A stretch of 64,000 nucleotides of DNA, taken from Romanomermis culicivorax. Taxonomy: Eukaryota; Nematoda; Enoplea; Mermithida; Mermithidae. Under the pieces are notes generated by a model. That model made no database searches and was not told the DNA's origin. It saw only the letters and a program-made list of their open reading frames with translations. The stretch lies in contig CAWUHX010000037.1 of assembly GCA_963922205.1 (NCBI GenBank), forward strand, positions 1,364,001 through 1,428,000. Reading direction: 5' to 3'. The translations under genes were made by a program, and so were the position numbers. Below are positions 11,888 through 23,386 of the stretch, piece by piece (the stretch's first letter is position 1; the number at the start of each line of letters is the position of its first letter).

Positions 11888-13161
11888 CTCGTAGCGCTGT
11901 TTTTCGCGTGTGTGTGTGTGCATGTGATTACCCCCCATATTTTTTCGTCCCGAATTTTGTAATTAGGTACAAATTGTATTTAATTGTATTTATTTATGTA
12001 TTTATCGCGTATTTATCGTGTATTTTTAAATTTTCATGGCGTAAATCTTAAAATTTCTCAAAATTCTTGGTAAAAAACCACTCTACGCAAAAAATCCAAA
12101 TTCTTAAAATTTTTTCGTGGCCTAAATTTTAAATTTCCCCGAGTCCGATTGATTTTTTCGGAGGAAATAGTTAGTTGTTGCCCCCCAATTCTGTGAATAT
12201 TGGAAGAATTGGGAAACCACTGAATTTTAGAGTGAAAATAGACAAAAAGTAGCGAAAGCCGAAAATTTGTCGATTTTTCAGCTCATATCAAAAATTCTAA
12301 AAATTTTCGAAAATTGATAGCGCCTAATTCCAAGAATTCGAGAAAGAAGCGGAAGAAATGTCCCGGCCTCCCGATGGATGCCGGACAAAACAGTATTTGG
12401 TCGTGGACCCCCACGTGACCTACGGTCAGCCGCAGGTGCGGTAAAATAATCAGTATTTTTTTGTTGATGGTAAGCGACCTAAGTTATTAAACTTAGTTAA
12501 TCTAAAAATTATTTGGGCAAAGCAGGATGTTATAGCCCACGGGTGTCTAGATGAAGGCCTAGACAATTGTAAAAATTTAGTGGGAACAAATTTGTTCTGT
12601 CAACTTGAAAAAGTGTGGCAAAGCTGCCCGTAGCGCAAAAGTTAGGACTTTTTGCGAAACTACATCATTCCTCTACACACATAGCGAGTTGAATAAATTC
12701 GTCTATGTGATGGGGAAGAAGTGGAGTGTAGCAACTAGTCGACTAGGGGTAGATAATTTCAAAATTATTTAAATTTTTAAATTCCATCTTAATCTCTTTT
12801 TCTACGAATTTCCACATTTTGGGTAAATTAGTAAATATATTTTAAATTTCTTCTTGGAAATTCTTAATTTATTAGTTGGATAGGCCGTTTTGGGCGTTGG
12901 ATTGAGACGGCTAGCAGTCGAATGATGGAAGACACAGGTGGTCTGTGCGTGTACTCCCGTATAAGGTAGAAGTCGAGGCCGCACTTGTGTTTAACTATCT
13001 GCCAACACTAACCCAATATATGTTTGGTACCTTATTGTCCCCTGCTTGCAATTTTCCTTTTTCTTTTTCCTATTTGTGCTTACTATCTGTGGTGAAGGTA
13101 GAATTTAACCGATGTTTGTCCGCTTAGAAAGATTTTCATTAAAAAGTTGTAAGCATTCTGT
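11888..13161 (+). other. Internal non-coding spacer of the gypsy element
   Basis: 1.27 kb between integrase and ORF3 with no convincing coding frame. It holds a TG run near 11910-11918, AT-rich text with repeated AAATTTT words (11940-12340), an imperfect hairpin GGTCGTGG-ACCCC-CCACGTGACC near 12399-12423, and a stretch near 12630-12660 with CGCAAAA/TTTTTGCG inverted copies. In env-bearing elements this place holds splice or subgenomic signals. I cannot identify a definite promoter or splice site. Confidence 0.5.
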
Positions 13162-14682
13162 ATGAATTTTTTAGACTACAATGTCAAGCGCATTGTCAGA
13201 GTCGGCGAATTAGAGGGATGGTTTGCTACGAATTTCGGAAGATTTCGGTTGGAATTGACGGAACCAAAAATGGTCGAAATAGGTAAGGTGGCTGAATTGA
13301 TCGAAACCTTGAAGGAGAGCAGGTTTCGAGGATAGCCAATTATCAGTTTTGATACAGAAAAAGTTACTCAAGAGTATGTGAGTAAGGTTTTCGCGACTTC
13401 TGGGGTTGATAACCCAAAAGGGAAGGAGTTCGCGAGAGTCATTAGCTTCTCGACAGTGACTGGAGACACCTTTGTTGTAGATACTACGACAATCATGCCG
13501 AAGGAATGGATGCTCATTCATGAGCTCCTAGATTCTGACATGCTTCTCGTTGGATACAACTTGGTTACAGATCTGGTTGCCATCTGGAATGTTAATGGCG
13601 CAGGAAGAAAGCACCAAGATGTTGATCTGACACCGGAGATCAAACATAGAGATACGTCTTTGTATGGCCATTATTATGACGTAGCCAAGGTAGGAGACCA
13701 GTTGAAAGGGAGATTTTTGGCAATGTCCAGGAAGTTGGGACTTTGCCCAGAGACTTTTAAGCTGAAAGGGTTGTTCACGGAGCTGTATCTGGCGGACATC
13801 GGTGATTTCCAAATCGATTTCTGTCAGAGAGCGCAACGTGAACGATTCTGTAGGCATACGTTGACACAGTTTGAAATCAGGTATTCAGCACTGGACGCCT
13901 ACTACTCATTGTTGGTTTTCCTAGCGTTTTTCCACTATGAGTTAGCTATGGAAGTCGAGGTCGGATTCCAGTACTTTCCGCATGATTTGATGAAAGCAGA
14001 GCAGATTCAGATAATGGCTTTCAGGCTATACAGGTTTTTCAATATGATACATGGTGAGAACTTTCCGCAGACATTTTGCGGAAGTCCAGAAGTAGAAGAG
14101 CCGCAGTCATCCGCTATTTATCACGTGATGAGACAGGAAGTGTATGCCCGTATGGCTGCCCAAATGGATACCTCATTTGGAGGCTATACGGAGTACAGTT
14201 TCCCTCATTACGAGTCAAATCCGAAGAGAGGGAGAGAAGTAAGTATCCCCAAAGGTATTCATCCCGATTATACCGTCAAAGAGAAAAGTAAGAATGCGGA
14301 TGGGTATGATACGGTAAGTGAAGATGAAGAGTTTGAAGAAGCTTTGTCGGAAAAGCAGATTAGAACTGGAATTACGAAAAAGGTGATAGATATGGTTAAT
14401 CAAGGGAAGAGTTTCAGTAGACTTGATGAACCAGTATCTATGGTTTTATATGAGAATTTCCTAAGGTATAGGAAAAAAACGAAACAGTTGTTGGAGATAA
14501 CATCTCTGGAAGTTGATTACCACGAGTATGAACCAGTCAGAGTTTCGAATGGTAAAGACTCGTATGTAAGACAACACTGGAGTATGGATATCCCTCCTTA
14601 TTCCGAAATATTGATTGAGGACAATTTTAAGAATTTGGAGTCAGTGTGTAACAAAGTTCCGCTTACGTTTCATTTATTTTGA
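13162..14682 (+). pseudogene. ORF3 N-terminal part: DEDDy 3'-5' exonuclease
   Basis: From ATG 13162 one frame runs with a single TAG at 13333-13335 and then to a TGA at 14680-14682. All five signature positions of the RNase D/WRN-type DEDDy exonucleases (PF01612 fold) are in order: FDTE with Asp 13351 and Glu 13357 (Exo I); VGYNLVTDL with Asp 13570 (Exo II); YSALDAY with Tyr 13882 and Asp 13894 (Exo III, Y-x3-D). Between them lie the expected vidT, DvA and L-x-LGL-like elements. Such enzymes remove nucleotides from 3' ends of DNA or RNA using two metal ions. After the domain (residues ~260-500) the protein is unassigned and acidic. This domain is not a usual part of gypsy elements. Its catalytic set is intact; the stops break the frame. 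Confidence 0.8.
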
Positions 14683-16380
14683 CCAGCTTGCAGAGAGGAA
14701 GCGGAAGAGTACCTTACCTCTCTCCTTGACCACTACTATTTGAGATCCTTTAGCCATGAGGGAAAGGAACAACTCTTGAAGATGTTGTGGAGGGGAGAAA
14801 GGTACGGTCAGTACTTATCATTTTTGAATAGTCTTCCAGTAACGGAGGTGCATACGCCAACAAAGGGCGATGCGATTACATGTTGGGGAAATTGTTTCGG
14901 ATTTTTGCTGATCCGATTTTGGCCCAAGACAAAATCATGGGAGCAAAGACGGGAAGATAAGAGGAAGCATTTGGCAGAATGTCCGCAGTACAAAGATAAT
15001 CCGTACTGCTATCAGAGGTTTTACTTCCATCAAATAGCTGTCCGAGTCCCAGGTTTGCAATACCCGATTGATATGAGCGAGGACGCAACGAAGGAGAATC
15101 AGAAGAAGAGCCTGTTAGCGTATCAACCGGAATACATTCCAGGTTACGAGCCGCCATTTTTCAAGCCGATATTGCCGTCCGATGCTCCAGGTTTTCAAAT
15201 TACGCATGTTGTTGACAAGGTTGTAGTGAGGCCGATAGGTAAGCAGCCAACAGTGCCGGTTACAGGCACTAAGGTAAGCACAACAGTGAGTCAGCAATCT
15301 GGAGTTGATATGAGTAGTTCGGATCAGGTGCAGGGGATGCAGGCTGAGCCTGTTGCAGCGAAAGCACAGCAACAAGCGATACCTGCAGACCTCAACACCC
15401 CCATAGACTGGAATCAGGTAGGAGACGATTTAGAAGTGGACAAGGAGGTCACTGTTGAATCATTGATACAGCCTGATCAAGAAACACAGGTAACCTCTTT
15501 AGTAGATCAGACAGAAAGTTTACTTTCTGGAATGGATGTCAGGGCAGAGCAAATGCTGGATGAAAGCAATCTGATAACGATTGCTGCAAGTCCAACAATA
15601 GAGGAAATTGAAGCAAGGCTCAGGGAGCGAGCTGAAAAAGAAATCGAAAGGCAGAAAGAGATTTTCGCTAATCAGCTTGCGGAGCAAAAAGCGAGATTAG
15701 ATCAGCAGCAGAAGCAGCTGGAGCAACTACTGACTGGTTTTACGGCGCAGCCGACGCCTCTGGCAGCACCTACAGTTGTGCAAGCTCCGGCCAAGCCGCC
15801 TACTGCTTATCATATCCCAAAATTGCCGGGGCAACCTACTAGTACGCAGGTCATCCAACCTGCGGTCAGCAAGGTTACGCCGACAGTTCAAGTAGCGCCT
15901 AGAGATCCAAGTATGGACGGTGGTATACCAGGTATGTATACTGCCGAAGAGGTTAGAAAGTTCAGAGCGGAAGGTCATATGGACGACCAGATTAAAAGAT
16001 TAGGAAGGAGGAAGTTAGCCCGAAGGGCCAATAGGGCTAAGAGGAGAGATGAAGAAGATGTTATTGAAATTAGTGATGGTGAAGGAGAACAGACAGGGAG
16101 TTCTACGTCTGTGGACTTGAAGTTTGCAGGATCTACTACTTTATTGAGGGATTCAACCAAGTCCAAGACTGGGACTACGCCGACGGGCCTGATGCCTGGA
16201 ACCAAAAGTTCTACGAGTCAAGTGCAGTCGACGGTTGCTTCGGCTAAAGTACCTAGTAAATCGTCTGCATCTCAGATAAGTGCAAGGACGAAAAGTACTT
16301 TAGCTAAGCCCGTGTCTAAAGTGGATAAGACTTCTCAGCAGAACCAGAGCAGTTCCGCAGGGAAAAAAAGTTGTTTCTAA
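14683..16380 (+). pseudogene. ORF3 middle part: unassigned domain, coiled coil, low complexity
   Basis: This continues in the same frame as the exonuclease part after one TGA. The first ~150 codons contain aromatic and cysteine-rich text (CWGNCFGFLLIRFWP, then CPQYKDNPYCYQRFYF) that I cannot assign. A Pro/Val/Thr/Gln-rich linker follows. A heptad-like Glu/Lys/Gln-rich coiled coil covers about 15598-15730 (repeated EIEARLRERAEKEIERQ-type text). A basic patch (RRKLARRANRAKRR) at about 16006-16050 could be a nuclear-localisation or RNA-binding signal, and a Ser/Thr/Lys tail ends at TAA 16378-16380. A run of seven A at about 16362-16370 precedes the frame change into the next segment. Confidence 0.7.
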
Positions 16381-16387
16381 ACCCTCT

Positions 16388-17491
16388 ATGTCGGAACTGA
16401 CTAAATCGGTCAAGAGAAGTAGAGATAAGGAAGTAACTTTGGAGTACCTGAGTTCTGTTTTGAGAGACTACTTGGATGTCCATAAGAAGTTTCCCATAGT
16501 GAAGGTAAGAATAGATTTTTCGACACCGGAGGTGATCGAATTCTTTGCTCAGGACATGCCAGATGATAATAGGAATCAAATCATTTGGGCATTGGTGAAT
16601 AATGGAGTAGAGGAGCTTTACGAGAACTACGGGGATCACTTTGAGCTTCAAGGTGGTTTCCTGTATGATCACGTAAACGTTCCTGAGCCCATTTGGGAGT
16701 ATATTTGGCTCAAGTTCATGCCAAATTGGTTTCATCACTTTGATGCGGAAATAGTAATGGCAGCGGTGAGATACTTATGTACCATGGTGTTGCTAAAGTT
16801 AGAACAGCAGCAGTTAGGCCCAAGACATATTGGTGCAGTTGATGCACGGGTCAAATCATTTGTGACGGAGAGGTATTATTCTATCTACCTGCGGGGAGAA
16901 GGTAGTACTGCATTCAGGGAAGCGTATGCCAACTGAATGCAGGAACACCAACAAACTGCAGTAGATATGGCAGCAAAGAGAAGGTTGTCTGATATGGTTC
17001 AGAAATTTTCTGGTAAGTTTCAGAAGGCCGAGGATGAGGAGGGGCAACCCTTCAAGATTCCCATTTTAACGGAGAGGCAACCTACGGATACATCCAGGTC
17101 CAGGAGCCAGCACTCGCGACAATCGTCTCACTCGCAGGGTCAGCACCAGCCTGGAGTATTCAAATTACCGTATACAAATCAACAGAGTCAAGGAAGGTCC
17201 AGTACCTCAGCTTCTGGAGTATCTTCCGTAAGTTCCACTCAGGGCTCGTACCAGAGGGGAACTGGAGGGGGATATGGCTGAGGCCGAGGTCAGGGACAGG
17301 GTCAAGGAAGACCCTTCAAGATGGATAATCCGCAACCGTATAGAGGACAGGCGATGGGCGGACCCCCTCGTGCGGCCCAACCTCGAGGAGTTTTTGGGGG
17401 ATTCCTCAGGGGTCATGGAGCTTGGGGTGGTCCGTACCCTCGCCGTGGTAGCTTCCAATACGGCGGTTATGGTGGCGGCGGGCAACAATAA
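16388..17491 (+). pseudogene. ORF3 C-terminal part: helical domain and RGG-rich tail
   Basis: Frame 2 continues ORF3 after a 1-nt slip in the A7 run. The first ~180 codons (to TGA 16934-16936) look like a folded, mostly helical domain of unknown family. After the stop the same frame reads a Ser/Gln/His-rich stretch, meets a second TGA at 17279-17281, and finishes in a Gly/Arg/Pro-rich tail (GRGQGQGRP, PRRGSFQYGGYGGGG) ending at TAA 17489-17491. RGG-type tails usually bind RNA. Both TGA codons sit where a CGA arginine would fit. Confidence 0.65.
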
Positions 17492-18201
17492 TTTCATATA
17501 GCCGCATACTTTTTGGACCAAAATTTGTTATTTCGTACAAATTTTATTTCAAAAACACAAAAATACAAAAACACAAAAAAATATAAAATAAAAAAAAAAT
17601 ATATTATCTCGTTTTATTGTTGCTTTAAAATTTTAAATTTTTCTCGTTTCCGGTGCCCAAAAGTCGCCGGGCAAAATTCGTCTTTCCGTCCGTCTTATTT
17701 CGGGCTTGTACTTTTCTCGTTTAATTTCAGGGCCTGAAAAAGATGAAGACGTGAAATTTTTATTTGCATTTATAAAGTTATTTCGTAAAGTTGAAGTATT
17801 TTATAGAAAATCTTTTTTACTGAGTAGATTTGTATTGGAGGGAGTGACGTGGCGAGCAGCTGGGCATAGAGGAAACGCACCTGGGGTACCTCATCACCGA
17901 AGTTGTAAAAACCAGTACAGGGGAGAAGAGGAACGGCGACGCCCCGCATCTAGGCACAGATCGACGTCAAAGTCCAGGCCGAACTACGTTCGTGATCATT
18001 TCCGGTAGCCTGAAAAGGAGTGCCCTGCCGAATGGATTGGTCAAGGTCGCTGTCACCTGATGGACCTGGTAGGGGCTGGATCACATCTTGGAGGGGGTAG
18101 CCCCAAAAATATGTTTTCCAAGGTGAAAACTGTTATGCAGTCAGGGCCTCAGTATGAGACTCAGGCTGCAGAAAGGTTTTCACCCCCCATTGGTCGGTTT
18201 T
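17492..18201 (+). other. 3' untranslated spacer of the gypsy element
   Basis: About 0.7 kb with no recognisable gene. It begins AT-rich with A-runs (17550-17600). It includes a good acceptor-like TTTAATTTCAG at about 17720-17731, followed by a short basic open stretch to 18008, and then GC-richer text with GGAGGGGGTAGCCCC near 18091. A small spliced exon is possible but unsupported. Confidence 0.4.
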
Positions 18202-18214
18202 GAAGGCCGAGGGA
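18202..18214 (+). promoter_or_regulatory. Putative polypurine tract
   Basis: GAAGGCCGAGGGA lies immediately before the 3' LTR and is purine-rich apart from CC. It sits where plus-strand DNA synthesis of LTR elements is primed. Confidence 0.5.
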
Positions 18215-18692
18215 TGTTGGGGTGGCTCCAGGTGCACGTGTTCAGCTTCCGGCGTCAGTGCGCAGGCAGTTGGACGCGGCGAAAAGTGGCGAGGAAAGAA
18301 TGATGATTTGCATAGATTTATGCTGCCACTGTTTCGCGTCTTTTATGTCTTTTTATCATTGTTAAAAAGATTGGTTTTTATGGAGCGACGCTGCCATCGC
18401 CTTTATACAATATTTTTGTTTATTATTGTTTATTTGGCGTCGCCACTAGTCACCCAATACACGTTGAACCTGTAAGTGTATTGTTTTGTGAGCGTAGGGG
18501 TTGGAGTTTATAAGCTCAGGATTGGAGACTTGGGTAGGATCTCCTGAGGTACGTGCCAAGGTGTTCTGCCTGAGGTTTGGTGAAAGTTCTGGCAAGTATC
18601 TGGTGAAACGTCTGGGAGAGTTTTGTGGTTGTTGTTGTTGTTAGCCTGTGGTCAGAACTGTTGCATCTTCTTGACCACACAGCTGCCTAACA
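18215..18692 (+). repeat. 3' LTR
   Basis: 478 bp, same length as the 5' LTR, with 11 substitutions and no indels. Five of the differences cluster in the first 75 bases. Ends TGTTGG and CTAACA. Confidence 0.95.
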
Positions 18693-18696
18693 TGTC
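18693..18696. repeat. Target-site duplication TGTC, right copy
   Basis: TGTC follows the 3' LTR and matches 4646-4649. Confidence 0.85.
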
Positions 18697-20258
18697 CATG
18701 GAGGATGCTCCCTAGAGGACACTCGACAAAATTGCATTCCTATGTATAAACAGGTATAATGTAACAGAAATGTGGTAATGTGAAGTCGATAGGCAACTCA
18801 AAATTGATCCTAATATCAAAAAATTCTATGATTCTATTTAATTGAATGACCCTATCAGTCCCAGAAATGCATTCTTTGGTGGCCCTACCAATGCAACCTG
18901 GTTATATTATCATGTCAAACCCAGTGAAAAAATTCGTTATACAGACATTTGTAGCCTATACCCCTGGGTGTGTAAATATGGACGATTTTTCTTGGGTCAC
19001 CCTTACCTTATAACTCAAAATTTCTAACCAATATTACCAGGGGTCAAACCGTACGAAGGGCTAATTAAATGTACAGTGTTACCACCTCAAGATTTACTGC
19101 ATCCTATGTTACCATACTGAACGAGACAAAAATTGACTTTCCCCTTATGTAAAATTTGTGCAGATGAAAATATTAGTAAATGTGATCATACTGATGAACA
19201 ATGGTCTCTCAGTGGCACATGGATATGCCACGAATTGTACAAAGCGGCGGACCTCGGATATGTTGTCCTAGAAATACACAAGGTATGGCAATATTCCCAA
19301 TTTTCCAAGTACAAAAATGTCAACAGCAGCTTACCAGATGGCTTATTCACTCAGTATATGAATCAGTTCATAAAAATCAAACAAGAAGCAGATGGGTGGC
19401 TATCGTGGGTGTGAGATGATCAGGATAACAAAAAATACCTTCAGGAATGGGTCGATAAAGAAAATATTCAGTTGGATCCGTCAAAAATCAACAAAAACTC
19501 AGGCTTGAGAGCTCTTGCAAAACTGTGCCTCAACAGCTTTTGGGGAAAATTCGGCCACAGGATTAATATGATGCAGAGTGAATATTTCACAAAACCATGT
19601 GAGTATTTTAAGCTTTTGAATGATAATAGTAATGTAATACACAGTACTCACGCTGTTAGTAATGATATGATCATGGTAAACTATACCAAATCCTATGATT
19701 TTGTACATATATTGTCCAATACTAATTCTGTGTTAGCAGCTTACAAAACTTGTCATGCACGCCTTAAGCTGTATTCTTACATTGAAAAACTGCAAGATCG
19801 TGTGCTATATATTGACACAGATAGCTTAATATACTTGAGTAGACCCACTGATGTATATGAAATCCCCATATTTAGGCTAAATGACTAATGAGCTCGAAAA
19901 AGATTATGGATCTGACGCTTTTATTTGTGAATTTGTTGCAGGGGGTCTAAAAAATTATGGTTATAAAGTGCTTGTAAGAAAAATGTCGCTCAAAAGTTCG
20001 CGGATTTCGCTTAACTCATTCTATAGCTTCCATGTTAAATTTCGAAACCGTAAAATTTATGGTTAAACATTTTGTGAGTCAGCAAATAGATTCGTATTGT
20101 AAATTGAGTTATGCAAGAATTGTACGCACTAATGAACAAACGTATAAAAACTACAAAATTGTGTATGATAAACGCATTGTGCTCACAAATTATTTTACAC
20201 TGCCTTTTGGTTATAAAAAAACAATTACATGTAACATTTGTACCAAATATAGAATATA
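18697..20258 (+). pseudogene. Polinton/Maverick DNA polymerase B, polymerase half
   Basis: Continuation of the gene interrupted at 4649. Polymerase motif A, DICSLYP, is at 18944-18963. Motif B, KLCLNSFWGKFG, is near 19519-19555. Motif C, YIDTDSL with both catalytic Asp, is near 19806-19826. The C-terminal KNYGYKV, the LNSFYS segment and a final LNFETVKFMV segment match the family's end at about 20258. At least five stops or frame changes interrupt it (18713, 18840, 19025, 19121, 19413, 19887), so it is a pseudogene. All catalytic motifs remain legible. Confidence 0.88.
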
Positions 20259-20825
20259 AGAGGGAGAGAACCTGATTATAAGTAAGGCATCACTTGGATT
20301 GGAGGCCGGAATGTCCAGGTCGCCCTTGTACTTAAGGATAGGCCGAAAAATGCTATGTTTTGTGTGGGGACTCCGTAGATGGCCTATACTACTATCCCAT
20401 CTATACTTTTTTCGCTAAACAACAGACCCAAGCGATTTGCTCTTCAAGTTTTGGGACAATTTCAGTATATGATACATCGCAAGATAAATTTCGAAATTTC
20501 CGATCGAAAAATATCCGACGCAAGAAACGGAAGAAAAGCAAGACGCTTACAAAATAGCTGATATCTGCAACACTATCCAAATTTTTCTTGCAAAATACAC
20601 TTCACTGGATAGAACTGTCCTAGATCTTTCTTGCACACAGCGAAAATGAGGGACTCGTTCGATTTTGATTGTTGCAATCACTTGCGACAGATTTCCGACA
20701 AAAAGTATGGATGTAAAACTGCACAGTTGGACAATTTTTGCAGTATTTTTTCACTATTAAGTGAAAATTAGTGTTTCAGTATTCCACTCAATCACTTGAC
20801 TATACTCAAAATACCTTTTTCACAG
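20259..20825 (+). other. Non-coding stretch before the PGAP2-like exon
   Basis: No recognisable gene. A short frame from ATG 20646 (about 42 codons) has no clear relatives. The end (20808-20825) is a pyrimidine-rich acceptor ACCTTTTTCACAG that fits the 3' end of the intron upstream of the next exon. Confidence 0.5.
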
Positions 20826-21084
20826 ATGGCCGCTAATTTCGTATCCATGTCCGTTGTCGGTTCTCATTACCCGCAGAAATTCGTCTGGAACTTCGCTGTT
20901 TTCACCTATGCCATTGCCAGAGCCTATTGGGGTTTGAACTACTTTTTCGTTTTCAAACATTGTTCGGCTTATTCGAGCAGTGCACTTTGGTACCGTGTAT
21001 TCAACAAACTCATTTTCGCACAAACGGCAGCCGAAATATTGGGTTTATTCGTCGTTATATCGGTCACGATAGAAGAGCATTTTC
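20826..21084 (+). CDS. PGAP2: PGAP2-like gene, exon with TM2-TM3 region
   Basis: The Frag1/DRAM/Sfk1 family (PF10277) includes PGAP2, a Golgi/ER multi-pass protein needed for lipid remodelling of GPI anchors. This exon encodes FVSMSVVGSHYPQKFVW, matching the family's PSVS...PQRYVW block, then two hydrophobic segments and an AEILGLFVV segment. The exon begins after a good acceptor (CACAG at 20821-20825) and ends at 21084 with donor GTAAAA in phase 1. It opens with an in-frame ATG, but family members have an earlier TM segment, so upstream exons are expected. None was found, and they may lie outside the window beyond the mobile elements. Four exons join in phase, so the gene appears intact here. 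Confidence 0.75.
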
Positions 21085-21136
21085 GTAAAATTTTTATGCA
21101 AGTTTTTTTACAAAATTCTTTGATTATTTTTTGCAG

Positions 21137-21243
21137 CGCTGCACGCATTGGGATATGGTATTTTCTTGCTGGCCGCCTGTTCCCATATGGTTTCAGTGAC
21201 GTCGCTGCATTATACTTCAGGGTTTATTGATGGAAAATACAAG
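21137..21243 (+). CDS. PGAP2: PGAP2-like gene, second exon seen
   Basis: Follows a 52-bp intron (GTAAAA...TTTTTTGCAG, 21085-21136). The 107-bp exon restores the frame and encodes a hydrophobic segment with LHALGYGIFLLAACSHM, equivalent to the family's fourth membrane helix. It ends TACAAG in phase 0 before GTTTGC at 21244, the start of a 13,488-bp intron. Confidence 0.75.
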
Positions 21244-21654
21244 GTTTGCAGTGATGAAGTGTGTTAAGAGATCTGAAACTTTGCTCTTTCCACAACTCAT
21301 TAAAGAAGGTGTTCCATTGGGTAGATGTCATTCGATTGGGGTCTCAATTCGTAACACATTTCGAGGAGGATCACTTGGTTGAAGCCAGTGCGTTTATACC
21401 ATGTTAACTCTGTTAAATGACGTACAGTTTGGATTACAACTCTAGACGAGTCTTGCACTGCCATGATGCTGTCTCACAAAATTCTCTTACGAATATCGCA
21501 CCATTTGCCGATTCGATCTGAAATAAGATCTTATGGAATGATCTATGCAGATTCAGCTAAACTGAACTTACATGAGACGAGAGTTACACAAAAACTAGAC
21601 ATTGAGGGACACGTAGATCCATGCAGATCTTATGTGAGAAAGATTTTGTCCTGA

Positions 21655-21795
21655 TACTTCAACTGTCCCTTTACTTCGACCGTCCCGTTACCTTGACTGT
21701 CCCGTTGCCTTGGCTGTCCCGTTACCTCGACTAATGTTATAAAAAAATAAAAAATTGCCATTACCTCGACTACCTCGTTACCTTGACTTGTACAG
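21655..21795 (-). repeat. Terminal array of GTCGAGGTAACGGGACA units, left
   Basis: Five or six imperfect copies of the complement (CTGTCCCGTTACCTCGAC) in tandem, interrupted by an A-rich spacer near 21745. They form the outer end of the inverted arm. Confidence 0.7.
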
Positions 21796-23386
21796 GTTTT
21801 CGCACACTGGGTAGTAGCTTCTCTATCACCGACTGTATAGCCGTGCATTGCCTGTAGCGACCGCAGCAGTACCCTTCAAAAAAATCTAGGTCAGGGTCTG
21901 TGACTGCGCAACATCAAGTCTATAGGTTCAGAGGAAAATGTGCCATGACACTATTTGTGCACCGTCACATTACACCATCAATATACGATAAGAAATTACG
22001 TCTGATTGTCCTTACTTCTTTTTGAACCAGGAAGAACTATGTTAAACCTATAGCGATCTTCATCATTCATTATATTTTTTGTGAGTGTATTAATTAATTA
22101 AAAGTTTATCAGTAATAATTGTTTTAATGGCGCTACTACGCCAGAAGGTTGTACTTGAATTTTTGCCCTAATGGAAGATTATGGTCAAGAAAAGTCTATC
22201 CATAGAAAATACAGAAGAACTGACCTATTAATGTATAAAAGTACGGCTCAGCCAAATCATTTCTAATTTTTCCAGAAATTTAAATCCGTTAGAATGGCTG
22301 ATGGATCAACTACTGATTGATGTCAGTATAGAAATCGTGATAAACTCGGGGATGGAAATGTAAGAACACAGGTTAGATAAAATGCAAATTGATTTGGAGT
22401 AAATGTTTTTGAAGATTCTGGTTGTAGTATGCCCTGTCTCCCTGGATCGCAATGGTCAAGGATAGACAGTGGTTAAGGATGGGCGGAAAAAAGTTGTCTT
22501 CGACTACGTGGTCACATGACCACGATGCGTGCATGGGGGGCGCGTCGTGACACGTTTGCTATGGACCGCCGGTGAGTCATTTCTGCCACTCTGCGTTTAT
22601 CTGAAGCTGAAATAAAATGTAGTATTACCTGTAATTGAACTGCTGTCTTGGACAAGCGAATCGTTCATGAGGCTGGTGCGGTTGCAATTGGCTATACAAC
22701 ATTTGTTCTGAAAGTACGCAGGACATTTTTTCTACAGTATGCTATTGCCCTCTTCACCATCAATGGGTTAAACCACAGTAGGAGTGATCCACTTTCTTAA
22801 TTACCCTTCTAGTGTGCTATGCTTTATTTATAGTTTCCAGTCCAAAACGCATGTCCTTTCAAAACACACGTGTTATATAAAAACAGTGCCATATAGAAAA
22901 AAGAAAAATGGCTGATCCATGTGATAGTGCTTATGAATCTGATTCCAATGATGGTCATGGAAAAAGCGTAAGAAGATGGTGACTTTCATGCCCACCACCT
23001 ACAAGGTAATATTATTGCCTACTTTCGGTTGTTTTTCGTTTGAAATGCCCATTTATTTACTTAATTATCGACTACACCACACAACTTTTGGCCAGAATCG
23101 ACCATCTTTCACTCGATTTTATCAAATTTTCCATTGTATATTACCCTCGGGATCACATTTTGTTTTACCCCATCCTGTTTATACCACTTTTTCAAAAAAA
23201 TTTTACAACTCCAATTGATTTTTTATGCATTTTTCACCATTGTTCACAGCCCTAAAGTGGAGTTTAACAATAAAAAAGTCGATAGTACTAAAAAAGTTAT
23301 TGTTCAAGTCTTTGATTGACAGAAAAATATCAGCAATGTAGCCCCAAGGACAGTGCGATAGATAATGTCAGTATACCAATAACTTT

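Larger units (their letters stand above)
4650..18692 (+). mobile_element. Ty3/gypsy-type LTR retrotransposon with a third ORF
   Basis: A 14,043-bp element with 478-bp LTRs, inserted in the polymerase B remnant in the same orientation. The order is LTR, leader, gag, PR-RT-RNaseH, integrase, a 1.27-kb spacer, then a third ~4.3-kb reading frame with a DEDDy exonuclease, 3' spacer, LTR. The PR-RT-RH-IN order and motifs are those of Metaviridae. LTRs differ at 11 of 478 sites with no indels (about 2.3%), so the insertion is fairly recent, yet gag, pol and ORF3 all carry breaks. The size is large for gypsy elements because of the extra ORF. Confidence 0.95.

Noticed and set aside
14680..17281. TGA as a reassigned sense codon
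   Set aside because: The stops also include TAG (5612, 13333), frames carry indels as well, and TGG is used for Trp in the host exons. Decay explains the pattern better.
20646..20774. 42-codon frame as the missing N-terminal PGAP2 exon
   Set aside because: No hydrophobic helix and no match to the family's N-terminal pattern.
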